This document shows positions 7,223 to 16,757 of a stretch of DNA of 64,000 bases, piece after piece. The DNA is from Streptomyces lydicus (GTDB lineage Bacteria; Actinomycetota; Actinomycetes; Streptomycetales; Streptomycetaceae), in NCBI RefSeq assembly GCF_004125265.1, contig NZ_RDTE01000003.1, forward strand, positions 5,890,001 through 5,954,000, in the 5' to 3' direction. Numbering within the stretch: the first letter of the stretch is position 1; each line of letters starts with the position of its first letter. The notes beneath the pieces were generated by a model. It did not search any database. It had not been told where the DNA came from and saw nothing but the letters and a program-made list of their open reading frames with translations. A program made the translations under genes and the position numbers.

Positions 7223-10200
7223 GTGGCGGGGACGGATACGAAAAGAGCGAGCTGGGCGCGGCGGCTGATCCGCGACTGCTGGCAGTACAAGAAGGACGTG
7301 CTGCTCGCCCTCGGCTCCTCGCTCGCCGGGATGGCCGTGCTGGCCCTGGTCCCGCTCGTCCCGAAGCTGATCATCGACGATGTCATCGTCAAGCACGAGC
7401 GCGCCCTCGCCCCCTGGGCCGCTCTGCTGGTCGTCGCCGCGGTCGCGGTCTACGTCCTCACCTACATCCGCCGCTTCTACGGCGGCCGGCTCGCCCTGGA
7501 CGCCCAGCACGACCTGCGGACCCGGATGTTCGGCGCGATCTCCCGGCTCGACGGCCGGCGGCAGGACGAGCTGAGCACCGGCCAGGTCGTCGGCCGCGCC
7601 ACCAGCGACCTCCAGCTGATCCAGAGCCTCCTGTTCATGCTCCCGATGATGATCGGGAACGTCCTGCTCTTCCTGATCTCGCTGGTGGTGATGGCGGTGC
7701 TCTCCCCGCTGCTCACCGTCATCGCGCTGGCCGTCGCCCCCGCCCTGTGGTTCATCGCCCAGCGCAGCCGCGTCCGCCTCTTCCCCGCCACCTGGTACGC
7801 CCAGGGGCAGGCCGCCGCCGTTGCCGGGGTCGTGGACGGCGCGGTCTCCGGCGTGCGGGTCGTCAAGGGCTTCGGGCAGGAGGAGCAGGAGACCGGCAAG
7901 CTGCGCGAGGTCAGCCGCCGGCTGTTCGCCGGACGCCTGCGCACGGTCCGGCTCAACGCCCGCTACACCCCCGCCCTGCAGGCCGTACCCGCGCTCGGCC
8001 AGGTCGCGATGCTGGCCCTCGGCGGCTGGATGGCCACCCAGGGCCAGGTCACCCTCGGCACCTTCGTCGCCTTCTCCACCTACCTCGCCCAACTGGTCGG
8101 ACCGGTCCGGATGCTGGCGATGATGCTGACCGTCGGCCAGCAGGCGCGCGCCGGTGTGGAGCGGGTCTACGAGCTGATCGACACCGAGCCGTCGATCGAG
8201 GAGCGGGCCGGTGCGCACGAACTGCCCGCCGATGCCCCCGCCACGGTCGTCTTCGACCGGGTGACCTTCGGCTACGCGCGAGCGCACGACGGCGAGGGCG
8301 ACGGCGACGGCGTGCGTGAGGGCGAGGGCGTGAGCGACGCCGGGAGCGAGTCCCGGGCCCTCCGCCCCGTTCTCGACGACTTCTCGCTGCGCATCGAGGC
8401 CGGGGAGACCGTCGCCGTGGTCGGCACGTCCGGCAGCGGCAAATCCACCGTCTCGCTGCTGCTGCCCCGCTTCTACGACGTCTCGGCGGGCCGGGTCCTG
8501 GTCGGCGGCCACGATGTGCGCGACCTGACCCTTCCCTCCCTGCGGGCCGCCATCGGCCTGGTGCCGGAGAGCAGCTTCCTGTTCTCCGACTCCGTACGCG
8601 ACAACATCGCCTACGGGCAGCCGGACGCCACCGACGAGCAGGTGCGCACCGCCGCCCGCGCCGCCCAGGCCGACGGCTTCATATCCGAGCTTCCCCAGGG
8701 CTATGACACCAAGGTCGGCGAGCAGGGGCTGACCCTGTCCGGCGGTCAGCGGCAGCGCGTCGCCCTGGCCCGCGCCATCCTCACCGACCCCCGGCTGCTG
8801 GTGCTGGACGATGCGACCTCGGCGGTCGACGCCCGGGTCGAGCACGAGATCCATGAGGCGCTGCGCGGCGTCATGGCGGGCCGGACCACGCTGCTCATCG
8901 CCCACCGCGCCTCCACCCTGGCGCTCGCCGACCGGGTCGCCGTCCTGGACGAGGGACGGCTGGTCGACATCGGCACCACCGAGGAGCTGGAAGGCCGCTG
9001 CCCGCTCTACCGCAGGCTGCTGGCCGACCCGGAGGAGCTGGGCGGCACCGGAGGGGACCCGGCGGGTGAGCCGTCCGGGATCTTCGACGGTGAGTTCGCA
9101 GGCGGTGAATTCGCGGACGGTGAGTTCGCCGACGGCCGGCTGCCGGCCCAGGACCGGGCGTCGGACGCCACCGCCCCCGAGGCGGCGGTCGAGGCCGGGA
9201 TCGAGGCAGCGATCGACGCCGGTGGAGAGACGGAGGCCGAGGGCGACGGTGCGGCAGACCGGCCCGGGGCGGCCGGCACCATCACCCCCGAGCTGTGGGT
9301 GCGCCGTGAGCAGGAGGCCGAGGCGGGCGGGGCCGGGATGGCGGCCCGCGCGGCCGTCGCCGCCGGGCCCGGCATCGGCGCCGCGATGGCCGGCCTACCC
9401 TCCCCCACTCTCGGCTCCGCTCGAGCGGGGGGATCCCCCTCCCCCGACCTCCTCGCGCAGGTCGCCGCACTGCCGCCGGCCACGGACACCCCGGACGTCG
9501 ACGAGGACCGGGCCGTGCGCCCCGAGCGCTCCTACGGACTGCGCCGGCTGCTGCACGGCTTCGGCGGTCCGCTGGCCTTCGCGCTGGCGCTGGTCGCCCT
9601 GGACGCGCTGGCCGGGCTGCTGCTGCCGGTCCTGATCCGGCAGGGCATCGACGAGGGCGTCCGGCGCGGCGCGCTGATCGGTGTCTGGACCGCCGCCGGG
9701 ATCGCCCTGTTCGTCGTCCTGGCGCAGTGGGCCGCGCAGATCGGCGGCAACCGCATGACCGGACGGATCGGCGAGCGGGTCCTCTACTCCCTCCGTCTGA
9801 AGATCTTCGCGCAGCTCCAGCGCCTCGGGCTGGACTACTACGAGCGCGAGCTGTCCGGCAAGATCATGACCAGGATGACCACGGACGTGGACGCGTTGTC
9901 GACGTTCCTGCAGACCGGCCTGGTCACCGCCCTGGTCTCGATGCTCACCTTCTTCGGCATACTCGTCGCCCTGCTGGCCATCGACCTCCAGCTGGCCCTG
10001 GTCGTCTTCGCCACCCTGCCACCGCTGATCATCGGCACGTACTTCTTCCGCAAGCAGAGCGTGAAGGCCTACGAGCTGGCCCGTGAGCGGATCAGCGTCG
10101 TCAACGGCGACCTCCAGGAGAGCGTGGCCGGACTGCGGATTGTCCAGGCGTTCCGGCGCGAGCGGCGCGGCGCGGAGCGGTTCGCCGCCCGCAGCGACGC

Positions 10201-11302
10201 CTACCGCCAGGCGCGGGTCCGCGGCCAGTTCCTGATATCCGTCTACTTCCCGTTCGTCCAGCTGCTGTCGTCCGTGGCGGCGGCGCTGGTGCTGATCGTC
10301 GGCGCCGACCGGGTCGGCTCCCACACCCTCACCGCCGGCGCGCTGGTCGCCTACCTGCTCTACATCGACCTGTTCTTCGCCCCCGTCCAGCAGCTCTCCC
10401 AGGTCTTCGACGGCTACCAGCAGGCCTCCGTCTCCCTGGGCCGCATACAGGAGCTGCTGCGCGAGCCGACCACCACCCCGGCCCCCGAACGGCCCCGCGA
10501 GGTGCCCGCGCTGCGGGGCGACATCGCCTTCGACGCGGTGCACTTCCACTACGGCAACGGCGACGAGCCGGCGCTGGCCGGCATCGATCTGACCATCCCG
10601 GCCGGGCAGACCGTGGCCTTCGTCGGCGAGACCGGCGCCGGCAAGTCCACCCTGGTCAAGCTGGTCGCGAGGTTCTACGACCCGTCAGCGGGCGCCGTCC
10701 GGATCGACGGCACCGACCTGCGCGAGCTGGACCTGACCGGCTACCGCCGCCGCCTCGGCGTGGTCCCCCAGGAGTCCTACCTCTTCGCCGGCACCGTCCG
10801 CGACGCCATCGCCTACGGCCGTCCGGAAGCCACCGATGCCGAGGTGGAGGCCGCAGCGCGGGCCGTCGGCGCCCATGCGATGGTCGCGACCCTCGACGGC
10901 GGCTACCTCCACGAGATCGCCGAGCGCGGACGCAACCTCTCGGCCGGCCAGCGCCAGCTGCTGGCGCTGGCCCGCGCCGAACTCGTCGACCCGGACGTGC
11001 TGTTGCTGGACGAGGCCACCGCCGCCCTGGACCTGGCCACCGAAGCCGTCGTCAACCAGGCGACCGCCCGCCCCCAGGCCCTCGGCTCCCCCCGGGCGGA
11101 CCGGGCCCCGTCCGTCCGCCGCCGCACCACCCTGATCGTCGCCCACCGTCTGACCACCGCGGCCCGCGCGGACCGCGTGGTGGTGCTCGACCGCGGACGG
11201 ATCGCCGAGGACGGCAGCCATGCCCAGCTCCTGGCCCGCGACGGCCGCTATGCGGAGCTGTGGCGCACGTTCACGGGCGAGGAGGAGGAACTGGTGGCCT
11301 GA
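7223..11302 (+). CDS. Full-length ABC exporter, two fused half-transporters
   Basis: About 1359 residues in TMD1-NBD1-linker-TMD2-NBD2 order, so two exporter halves are joined in one chain. NBD1 has Walker A GTSGSGKST (residue ~401), LSGGQRQR (~502) and LLVLDDATSAVD (~525), where Asp replaces the catalytic Glu. NBD2 has GETGAGKST (~1134), LSAGQRQL (~1238) and LLLDEATAALD (~1259) and looks fully active. This asymmetry is as in heterodimeric exporters with one degenerate ATP site. The linker (~600-770) is acidic, with FADGE-type repeats, and a Gly/Asp/Glu insert sits in NBD1 near residue 360. GTG at 7223 has GGGAGG 6 nt upstream; an ATG at 7160 is possible but poorly placed. It probably exports a lipid, peptide or drug. 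The substrate is unknown and no partner gene adjoins it. Confidence 0.9.
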   Translation: MAGTDTKRASWARRLIRDCWQYKKDVLLALGSSLAGMAVLALVPLVPKLIIDDVIVKHERALAPWAALLVVAAVAVYVLTYIRRFYGGRLALDAQHDLRTRMFGAISRLDGRRQDELSTGQVVGRATSDLQLIQSLLFMLPMMIGNVLLFLISLVVMAVLSPLLTVIALAVAPALWFIAQRSRVRLFPATWYAQGQAAAVAGVVDGAVSGVRVVKGFGQEEQETGKLREVSRRLFAGRLRTVRLNARYTPALQAVPALGQVAMLALGGWMATQGQVTLGTFVAFSTYLAQLVGPVRMLAMMLTVGQQARAGVERVYELIDTEPSIEERAGAHELPADAPATVVFDRVTFGYARAHDGEGDGDGVREGEGVSDAGSESRALRPVLDDFSLRIEAGETVAVVGTSGSGKSTVSLLLPRFYDVSAGRVLVGGHDVRDLTLPSLRAAIGLVPESSFLFSDSVRDNIAYGQPDATDEQVRTAARAAQADGFISELPQGYDTKVGEQGLTLSGGQRQRVALARAILTDPRLLVLDDATSAVDARVEHEIHEALRGVMAGRTTLLIAHRASTLALADRVAVLDEGRLVDIGTTEELEGRCPLYRRLLADPEELGGTGGDPAGEPSGIFDGEFAGGEFADGEFADGRLPAQDRASDATAPEAAVEAGIEAAIDAGGETEAEGDGAADRPGAAGTITPELWVRREQEAEAGGAGMAARAAVAAGPGIGAAMAGLPSPTLGSARAGGSPSPDLLAQVAALPPATDTPDVDEDRAVRPERSYGLRRLLHGFGGPLAFALALVALDALAGLLLPVLIRQGIDEGVRRGALIGVWTAAGIALFVVLAQWAAQIGGNRMTGRIGERVLYSLRLKIFAQLQRLGLDYYERELSGKIMTRMTTDVDALSTFLQTGLVTALVSMLTFFGILVALLAIDLQLALVVFATLPPLIIGTYFFRKQSVKAYELARERISVVNGDLQESVAGLRIVQAFRRERRGAERFAARSDAYRQARVRGQFLISVYFPFVQLLSSVAAALVLIVGADRVGSHTLTAGALVAYLLYIDLFFAPVQQLSQVFDGYQQASVSLGRIQELLREPTTTPAPERPREVPALRGDIAFDAVHFHYGNGDEPALAGIDLTIPAGQTVAFVGETGAGKSTLVKLVARFYDPSAGAVRIDGTDLRELDLTGYRRRLGVVPQESYLFAGTVRDAIAYGRPEATDAEVEAAARAVGAHAMVATLDGGYLHEIAERGRNLSAGQRQLLALARAELVDPDVLLLDEATAALDLATEAVVNQATARPQALGSPRADRAPSVRRRTTLIVAHRLTTAARADRVVVLDRGRIAEDGSHAQLLARDGRYAELWRTFTGEEEELVA

Positions 11303-11330
11303 GGTCTGTGCCCTGAGGTCTGAGGCCTGT

Positions 11331-11360
11331 GCGCCGTTCGGCTGATCCACCGAACGGCGC
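11331..11360. terminator. 11-bp perfect hairpin
   Basis: GCGCCGTTCGG (11331-11341) pairs with CCGAACGGCGC (11350-11360) around an 8-nt loop, 28 bp after the ABC exporter stop. It probably terminates that transcript ahead of the peptidase gene. Confidence 0.7.
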
Positions 11361-11430
11361 CAGGGGCTGGTGGCACCCCCGTCGCGCCGATAGGTTCAGC
11401 CCGACCTTTGCTATCCCAAGGGGAGGGTGC

Positions 11431-12849
11431 ATGCGCAAGGCCACCAGATGGCTGCTGTCACTCGCGGTGCTCATAGGCACGGCGGGAGCCGGCAGTGCGT
11501 CGGCAGGAGCGGCCACCGCCGCCGAGCCGAAGACCGGGGACATCAAGGACCGGATCCTCGCGATCCCGGGAATGAGCCTCATCGAGGAGAAGCCGGTAGA
11601 CGGCTACCGCTACTTCGTACTGAACTACACCCAGCCGGTTGACCACCGGCACCCCTCCGAGGGGACCTTCCAGCAGCGGCTGACGCTGCTGCACAAGTCG
11701 GTGGACCGGCCGACGGTGTTCTTCACCTCCGGCTACAACGTCAGCACCACGCCGTCCCGCAGCGAGCCCACCAAGATCATCGATGGTAATCAGGTCTCCC
11801 TGGAATACCGGTACTTCACCCCGTCGCGGCCCGCGCCCACCGACTGGAAGAAGCTGGACATCCGGCAGGCCGCCGACGACCAGCACCGCATCTTCCAGGC
11901 GCTGCACCGGATCTACGGCAAGAACTGGATCGACACCGGCGGCAGCAAGGGCGGCATGACGGCGACGTACTACCGCCGCTTCTTCCCGCACGACATGAAC
12001 GGCACCGTCGCCTACGTCGCGCCCAACGACGTACGCAACGACGAGGACTCGGCCTACGACCGGTTCTTCAAGACCGTCGGCACCGCGCAGTGCCGCAGTG
12101 ACCTCGCCGCCATCGAGCGCGAGGCGCTGGTGCGCCGCAAGGAGATGGTCGCCCGGTTCCAGGACTGGGCCGACAAGGAGAAGCAGACCTTCAAGACCGT
12201 CGGCGGCGCCGACCGGGCCTATGAAGTCATGGTCACGGACCTGGTGTTCGGGTTCTGGCAGTACCAGCCGGCCGAGACCGCCTGCGCCGAGGTCCCCAAG
12301 CCGTCCGTCTCCACCGACGGGCTGTGGGCGTGGATGGACAAGGTCGGCGGCTTCGACAGCTACACCGACCAGGGCATGGAGCCGTACACGCCGTACTACT
12401 ACCAGGCGGGCACCCAGCTGGGCGAGCCCGGCTACGCCTACCCGAACCTGGCCGGCCTGCTGAAGTACCCCGGTATCAACAACTCGCGGTCGTTCGTGCC
12501 CAAGGACATCCCGATGCGCTTCGACAAGCGCGCGATGCCCGACGTCGACCACTGGGTGCGCCACCACGCGAACCGGATGATGTTCGTCAACGGGCAGTTC
12601 GACCCGTGGAGTTCGGAGCACTTCGAGCTGGGCAAGGGCGCCCGCGACTCGTACGTCTTCACCGTGCCCGGCGGCAACCACGGCTCGAACATCGCGAAGC
12701 TGGCGGAGGCCGACCGCACCAAGGCCACCGCCGAGCTGCTCGACTGGGCCGGTGTCCGGGCCCCGGCCGGCCAGGCCGCACCGCTGGCGCCGTACAACAA
12801 GCAGCTGGACAAGCAGGAGGTCCGGCGGATGCCGATGATGAGGCCTTGA
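11431..12849 (+). CDS. Secreted S37-family prolyl tri/tetrapeptidyl aminopeptidase
   Basis: About 472 residues with a Sec signal peptide (MRKATRWLLSLAVLIGTAGAGSASAGA). The mature part looks like peptidase family S37, the Streptomyces secreted aminopeptidases that remove Pro-ending tri- and tetrapeptides. The nucleophile is Ser172 in GGSKGG, the acid Asp391 in GQFDPWS and the base His417 in GGNHGS. N-terminal family marks include FVLNYTQPVDH and FTSGYN. ATG at 11431 follows GGGGAGGG with good spacing. The enzyme would act outside the cell in protein scavenging and in processing of secreted proteins such as transglutaminase. It is monocistronic, between two hairpins. Confidence 0.9.
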   Translation: MRKATRWLLSLAVLIGTAGAGSASAGAATAAEPKTGDIKDRILAIPGMSLIEEKPVDGYRYFVLNYTQPVDHRHPSEGTFQQRLTLLHKSVDRPTVFFTSGYNVSTTPSRSEPTKIIDGNQVSLEYRYFTPSRPAPTDWKKLDIRQAADDQHRIFQALHRIYGKNWIDTGGSKGGMTATYYRRFFPHDMNGTVAYVAPNDVRNDEDSAYDRFFKTVGTAQCRSDLAAIEREALVRRKEMVARFQDWADKEKQTFKTVGGADRAYEVMVTDLVFGFWQYQPAETACAEVPKPSVSTDGLWAWMDKVGGFDSYTDQGMEPYTPYYYQAGTQLGEPGYAYPNLAGLLKYPGINNSRSFVPKDIPMRFDKRAMPDVDHWVRHHANRMMFVNGQFDPWSSEHFELGKGARDSYVFTVPGGNHGSNIAKLAEADRTKATAELLDWAGVRAPAGQAAPLAPYNKQLDKQEVRRMPMMRP

Positions 12850-12985
12850 GGCCTTGAGGCCGCGGGGCCTTGAGGCCGCGGGGCCGTGAGGCTGCGGGGC
12901 CGTGAGGTCTTGAGGCCGTGGGGCGCTGGGGCCTTGGGGCTGTCAGGCACTGGGGTGCTGAGGCGCTGAGGCGCTGAGGCACTGA
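12842..12985. repeat. Degenerate GC-rich tandem repeat
   Basis: Imperfect units built on GGCCTTGAGGCCGCGG, drifting to GGCGCTGA near the end, begin at the peptidase stop codon and run about 140 bp. No coding signal is seen. Confidence 0.7.
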
Positions 12986-13038
12986 GGTCGCATGCCGCCG
13001 CGCCACGGCGTCCGGTGGCCGCGGTGCGATGACCGGAA

Positions 13039-13071
13039 CGGCGCGTTCCCCGGGGACAGGGGAGCGCGCCG
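13039..13071. terminator. Hairpin between convergent genes
   Basis: Arms 13039-13051 and 13059-13071 pair over 13 bp with one mismatch around GGGGACA. It lies 15 bp from the stop of the minus-strand GH3 gene and also faces the plus-strand peptidase gene, so it can act in both directions. Confidence 0.75.
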
Positions 13072-13085
13072 AGTCCGTCTCCCGG

Positions 13086-14930
13086 TCAGTACGACAGGCC
13101 GTGGCCGATCCGGTAGAGCTCCTGGGCCGGGGCGTCGGCGCGCATGATCGCGACGGGCAGCCGCCCGGACGGGTCCCGCCGGCCGGCGATCACCCGGGCC
13201 GCCGCCCGGAGCTCCACATCCGTCCAGGAGTAGCTGGCCAGGGCCGCCCGGACACCGTCCAACCAGGCGATGTCATAAGGGTTGCGGACGGCCAGCTGCA
13301 CCACCGGCTTGCCCGTGGCCAGCAGCGCGGCGACCAGCTTCCGCTGGCGGGAGTCCGCGCTCACGTTGTACGTCGCCACCACCACCGCGTCCCGCTCCCC
13401 GAGCGCCGCCACCGCCTCGTCGATCTGCCGCTGGGTCGGCGCCGTGCCCGTGGAGAGCGCGGTGGCGGTGAAGCCCAGCTCGGTGAGGGCCCTCGCCAGG
13501 ACCGTGGTGGGCGGCCCGCCGGTGCCGGACGGCGCGGCCGCGTCCACACCCGCCACCAGCACCCGCCGCTCCCGCCGCCGGGAGAGCGGCAGGATGCCGG
13601 CATCGTTGCGCAGCAGCGTGGTGGTGCGGTCCGCGATCCGGTCCGCGGCGGCCAGATGACTGCGGATGCCCACCACCCGGTCCACCTCGCGGTGGGTGGT
13701 GTACGGGTCCTTGAACAGTCCGCGCCGCTCCTTGAGCAGCAGGATGCGCATCAGCTTGGCGTCGAGCTCCCGCTCGGTCAGCTCGCCCTCCTGGAGCGCC
13801 ATGAGGACGGCGGCATGCGCCACGGCGAGGTCCGGAGGGTTCAGCAGCTGGTCGACACCGGCCTTGAGGGCGAGCACCGGCACCCGGGCGTCGCCGTACT
13901 TCTTCCGTACGCCCTCCATGCCGAGCGAGTCCGTCACCACGACACCGTCGTAGCCGAGGCGTTCGCGCAGGATGCCGGTGAGGATCGGGCGGGAGAGGGT
14001 GGCCGGGTCCTCGCTCGGGTCGAAGGCGGGCACGACGATGTGCGCCGTCATGATCGAATCGATCCCGGCGGCGATCGCGGCCTTGAACGGCGGCGCGTCC
14101 AGCCGCTCCCACTCCTCGGCGGTGTGGTGGATGTAGGGCAGCCCGATATGGCTGTCGGTGTCGGTGTCGCCGTGCCCGGGGAAGTGCTTGGCGCAGGAGG
14201 CGATCCCGGCGCCCTGGTAGCCCTTCACCTCGGCGGCGGCCATACGGGCCACGGCCTGCGGGTCCGCGCCGAAGGACCGTACGCCGATGACCGGGTTGGC
14301 GGGGTTGATGTTGACATCGGCGTCCGGTGCGTAGTCCTGCCGGATGCCCATGGCGTACAGCTCCTCGCCGGCGATCCTGGCCGCCGTGTGCGCATCGTCG
14401 CGGGAGCCGCCCGCGCCGAGCGCCATCGCCCCGGGGAAGAGCGTCGCGGGCGCGCCGACACGGGCCACTATGCCGTGTTCCTGGTCCGTGGAGATCAGCA
14501 GCGGGACGGGGACGCGCTGGGCGGCGGCGGCCTTCTGGATGCCGTTGGACAGGTCGGCGATCTGGTGCGGCTCACGGGTGTTGTGCGCCCAGCCGAAGTA
14601 GATGATGCCGCCGACGTGGTATTTGGCGATCAGCTCGGCGGCGTTGGCGACCCCGATCTCCTGCTGGTTCGCGGCGGCGTCGGCCGGGTCGGGGTCGGTG
14701 GCGGAGTGCCCGTAGACCCGCATGACGAAGAGCTGGCCGGCCTTCTCCTGCGGTGTCATACGGGAGATGAGGCGGCGCAGCCGGGCCCGGGTGGCGGCGG
14801 AGGGGACGGGGGCGGATACGGGCGCGGCTGCGGGGGAGAGGGGCTGGTGTCCGATGGAGGGCTTCGCGCCGCCCGCGGCAGCGGCTGCCGCGGCGGCCGC
14901 GGTGGTCAGGACGGTACGTCTGGAGTGCAT
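13086..14930 (-). CDS. Tat-exported GH3 beta-N-acetylhexosaminidase (NagZ-like)
   Basis: About 614 residues. The N-terminus MHSRRTVLTTAAAAAAAAAGG is a twin-arginine signal, so the protein is exported folded. The GH3 domain has LISTDQEHG, the NagZ hallmark KHFPGHGDTDTDSH near residue 247 (the His-Asp dyad for acid/base catalysis) and VVVTDSLGM near residue 333 with the Asp nucleophile. A C-terminal alpha/beta sandwich follows, as in the long actinobacterial and Bacillus forms. It should cleave GlcNAc from chitin oligomers or from muropeptides, supplying GlcNAc or recycling wall material. ATG at 14930 has AGGAG 5 nt upstream. Upstream lies GGAA-AC-TTCC, a weak dyad, but no clear DasR box is seen. 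Confidence 0.92.
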   Translation of the reverse strand: MHSRRTVLTTAAAAAAAAAGGAKPSIGHQPLSPAAAPVSAPVPSAATRARLRRLISRMTPQEKAGQLFVMRVYGHSATDPDPADAAANQQEIGVANAAELIAKYHVGGIIYFGWAHNTREPHQIADLSNGIQKAAAAQRVPVPLLISTDQEHGIVARVGAPATLFPGAMALGAGGSRDDAHTAARIAGEELYAMGIRQDYAPDADVNINPANPVIGVRSFGADPQAVARMAAAEVKGYQGAGIASCAKHFPGHGDTDTDSHIGLPYIHHTAEEWERLDAPPFKAAIAAGIDSIMTAHIVVPAFDPSEDPATLSRPILTGILRERLGYDGVVVTDSLGMEGVRKKYGDARVPVLALKAGVDQLLNPPDLAVAHAAVLMALQEGELTERELDAKLMRILLLKERRGLFKDPYTTHREVDRVVGIRSHLAAADRIADRTTTLLRNDAGILPLSRRRERRVLVAGVDAAAPSGTGGPPTTVLARALTELGFTATALSTGTAPTQRQIDEAVAALGERDAVVVATYNVSADSRQRKLVAALLATGKPVVQLAVRNPYDIAWLDGVRAALASYSWTDVELRAAARVIAGRRDPSGRLPVAIMRADAPAQELYRIGHGLSY

Positions 14931-15089
14931 GTGCGCTCCTTCCGGAGGGCTTCCTCGGAACATTGAAGGAAACTTCCAAAAGGCCACGGATAGCCGGAAA
15001 ACTATTGTCGGTCAATGACTCGATTCGTGATGGCGCCCAGGTATTGCGGGGCGGGCGCGAGTATGTGATGGGGCGTCGGTGGGGGAGGG

Positions 15090-15400
15090 AGAGGGCAAGC
15101 GGCGGGCAGGTTGCCGGCGGGCAGGGCCGGCGGACGGGTTGACAGGGCAGGTGGTCAGGCGGGCGGGCGGACCGGAGGGCAGGATCGGCGGACGGGGTGA
15201 CGGGTGATGGGGCAGGCGGTCAGGCGGCCGGGGGACCGGCGGACGAGCTGTCAGGTCAGGCGGCAAGCGCAGGCGGGCGGCGTCGTCGGGCAGGGCCGGG
15301 CAACGCCGGACAGCGTCGTCGGTCAGGCGGCCGGCGGTCAGGCGGCCGGCGGTCAGGGCGGGCAGAGAGGTTGACGGGACCGGCGGACGGGCGGGTCGGC
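15090..15400. repeat. Long degenerate G-rich repeat in the spacer
   Basis: The 530-bp gap between the GH3 start and the next gene is filled with shuffled units such as GGTCAGGCGGCCGGC, GGCGGACGGG and GGGCAGG. The clearest copies are two at 15320-15352. The strand bias towards G is strong. No gene or binding site was recognised in it. Confidence 0.6.
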
Positions 15401-15462
15401 GGAGGAGCTGTCAGGACAGGCGACGGGGGCAGTGCCGGGGCGGGCAGGCTGACAGTCCGGGC

Positions 15463-16515
15463 TCAGGAGTGGGTGCCTTCGCCGAGGAGTCGCTGGAGGT
15501 ATGCACGGCCCGGCGCCAGCAGGGCGGGGAGGTCGGCCGCCTCCGGATACCAGCGCTTCTCGTACTCCCAGCAGAGCCAGCCTCCCGAGCCCTGGTCGTA
15601 GGTGCCCTCGGGGGCGGGTACGGGGCCGTGGGCGCCTTCGGGTTCCCGGGCGAGGGTGCTCAGGGCGGCCGCCAGCGGGAGGGTGCCGGCGCCGAGCGGG
15701 AGGGGGGTGCGCTCCTCGGCCGACGCGACGTCCTTGACCTGCACATAGCCCAGATGCGGAGCGAGCGCGGCATGGGTGTCGACGGGCTCCTCGCCGCCGA
15801 GCCAGCTGTGCTGCACATCCCAGAGTGCCCCGATCCGGCGATGCCCCACCAGGCCCAGCACCCGGGCGGCGGCCGCGCCGGTCCGGTGCGAGTCATGGGT
15901 CTCCAGCAGGACCCGGACGCCCCGCTCGGCCGCGAGCGGCGCCACCGCGGCGAGCCGACGGGCGGCGTCCGCGTCCGCCTCGGCCGCCGGGCGGTCGCCA
16001 CCGCCGGGGAAGACCCGGACGTACGGCGCCCCCAGATCGGCGGCGAGGTGCACCAACTCGCTCAGCTCGTGAGCCAGCTCCTCCTCGCCCGCCGCATCGC
16101 GGGCGGCGGCGACCCGGGCGTATCCGGCAACGGCCAGGACCTCCACACCGGCGTCCGCGAACTGGCCCCGCACCGCGTCCCGTTCCTGCGCCCCGATCAG
16201 CGGATGCACCGGCTCCTCCGGATGGGCTCGCAGTTCGACCCCCTGATACCCGGCATCGGCGGCCAGCCGCAGCACCTCGGCCACCGGCATCCCCGGCACG
16301 CCAAGGGTCGAAAACGCATAGCGCATCACGGGGATCCTGCCGCCCGTACGCTCGCCGCTGTCCGTGGGCCTGTCGTCCGTACGCCCGCGGCCGTCCGCGC
16401 GCCCGCCATCCGTGTGCCCGCCGATGTCCGTGTACGTGTCGTCGGCGCGCCCGTCGCCGTCCGTGGGCCTGCCGCCATCCGTGCGCTTGCCGTCCGTGCG
16501 ATCCGTGGGGGCCAT
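15463..16515 (-). CDS. Sugar phosphate isomerase/epimerase (TIM barrel)
   Basis: The conserved part starts at MRYAFSTLGVPGMPVAEVL (ATG at 16326) and runs about 287 residues as an AP-endonuclease-2-type TIM barrel. Metal-site residues are seen in YQGVELR, LLETHDSH, ALWDVQHSW and the late CWEYEK. The family covers xylose-isomerase-like enzymes acting on sugars or inosose. The long form is given because AAGGAG lies 7 nt before the ATG at 16515, much better than the weak AGGA before 16326. It adds a 63-residue Thr/Asp/Gly/Arg repeat head. Either start may be right, and the enzyme domain is the same. It lies near a Gfo/Idh-DUF993-isomerase operon, so a role in the same sugar route is possible. Confidence 0.8.
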   Translation of the reverse strand: MAPTDRTDGKRTDGGRPTDGDGRADDTYTDIGGHTDGGRADGRGRTDDRPTDSGERTGGRIPVMRYAFSTLGVPGMPVAEVLRLAADAGYQGVELRAHPEEPVHPLIGAQERDAVRGQFADAGVEVLAVAGYARVAAARDAAGEEELAHELSELVHLAADLGAPYVRVFPGGGDRPAAEADADAARRLAAVAPLAAERGVRVLLETHDSHRTGAAAARVLGLVGHRRIGALWDVQHSWLGGEEPVDTHAALAPHLGYVQVKDVASAEERTPLPLGAGTLPLAAALSTLAREPEGAHGPVPAPEGTYDQGSGGWLCWEYEKRWYPEAADLPALLAPGRAYLQRLLGEGTHS

Positions 16516-16599
16516 GTCTGCGCTCCTTCGCGTCGCTTACGCCGTCATCGCTGTCCTTCCCGTCCTTCCCACCCTCCCCGCCTCCATCGCCCGCCTGCC

Positions 16600-16757
16600 C
16601 GCTCCGTCACCCGCAGGCTCACGGCGTCACCCGCAGGCTCGCGGCGCCACTCGTGGACTCACAGCATCACTCGTGGAATCACAGCGTCACCTGTGGACTC
16701 ACGGCGCCCCCGTGGACTCGCGGCGCGCCCCATGCACTTCGGGCGCCCTCGTGGATT
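16600..16757. repeat. 18-21-bp degenerate repeats abutting a stop codon
   Basis: Units such as TCACCCGCAGGCTCACGG and CTCGTGGACTCACAGCATC recur from about 16600 to the stop codon of the MarR-GNAT gene. The last copies resemble that gene's own 3' end (CGTGGATTCACAGCATC), as if the end had been duplicated repeatedly. Confidence 0.65.
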
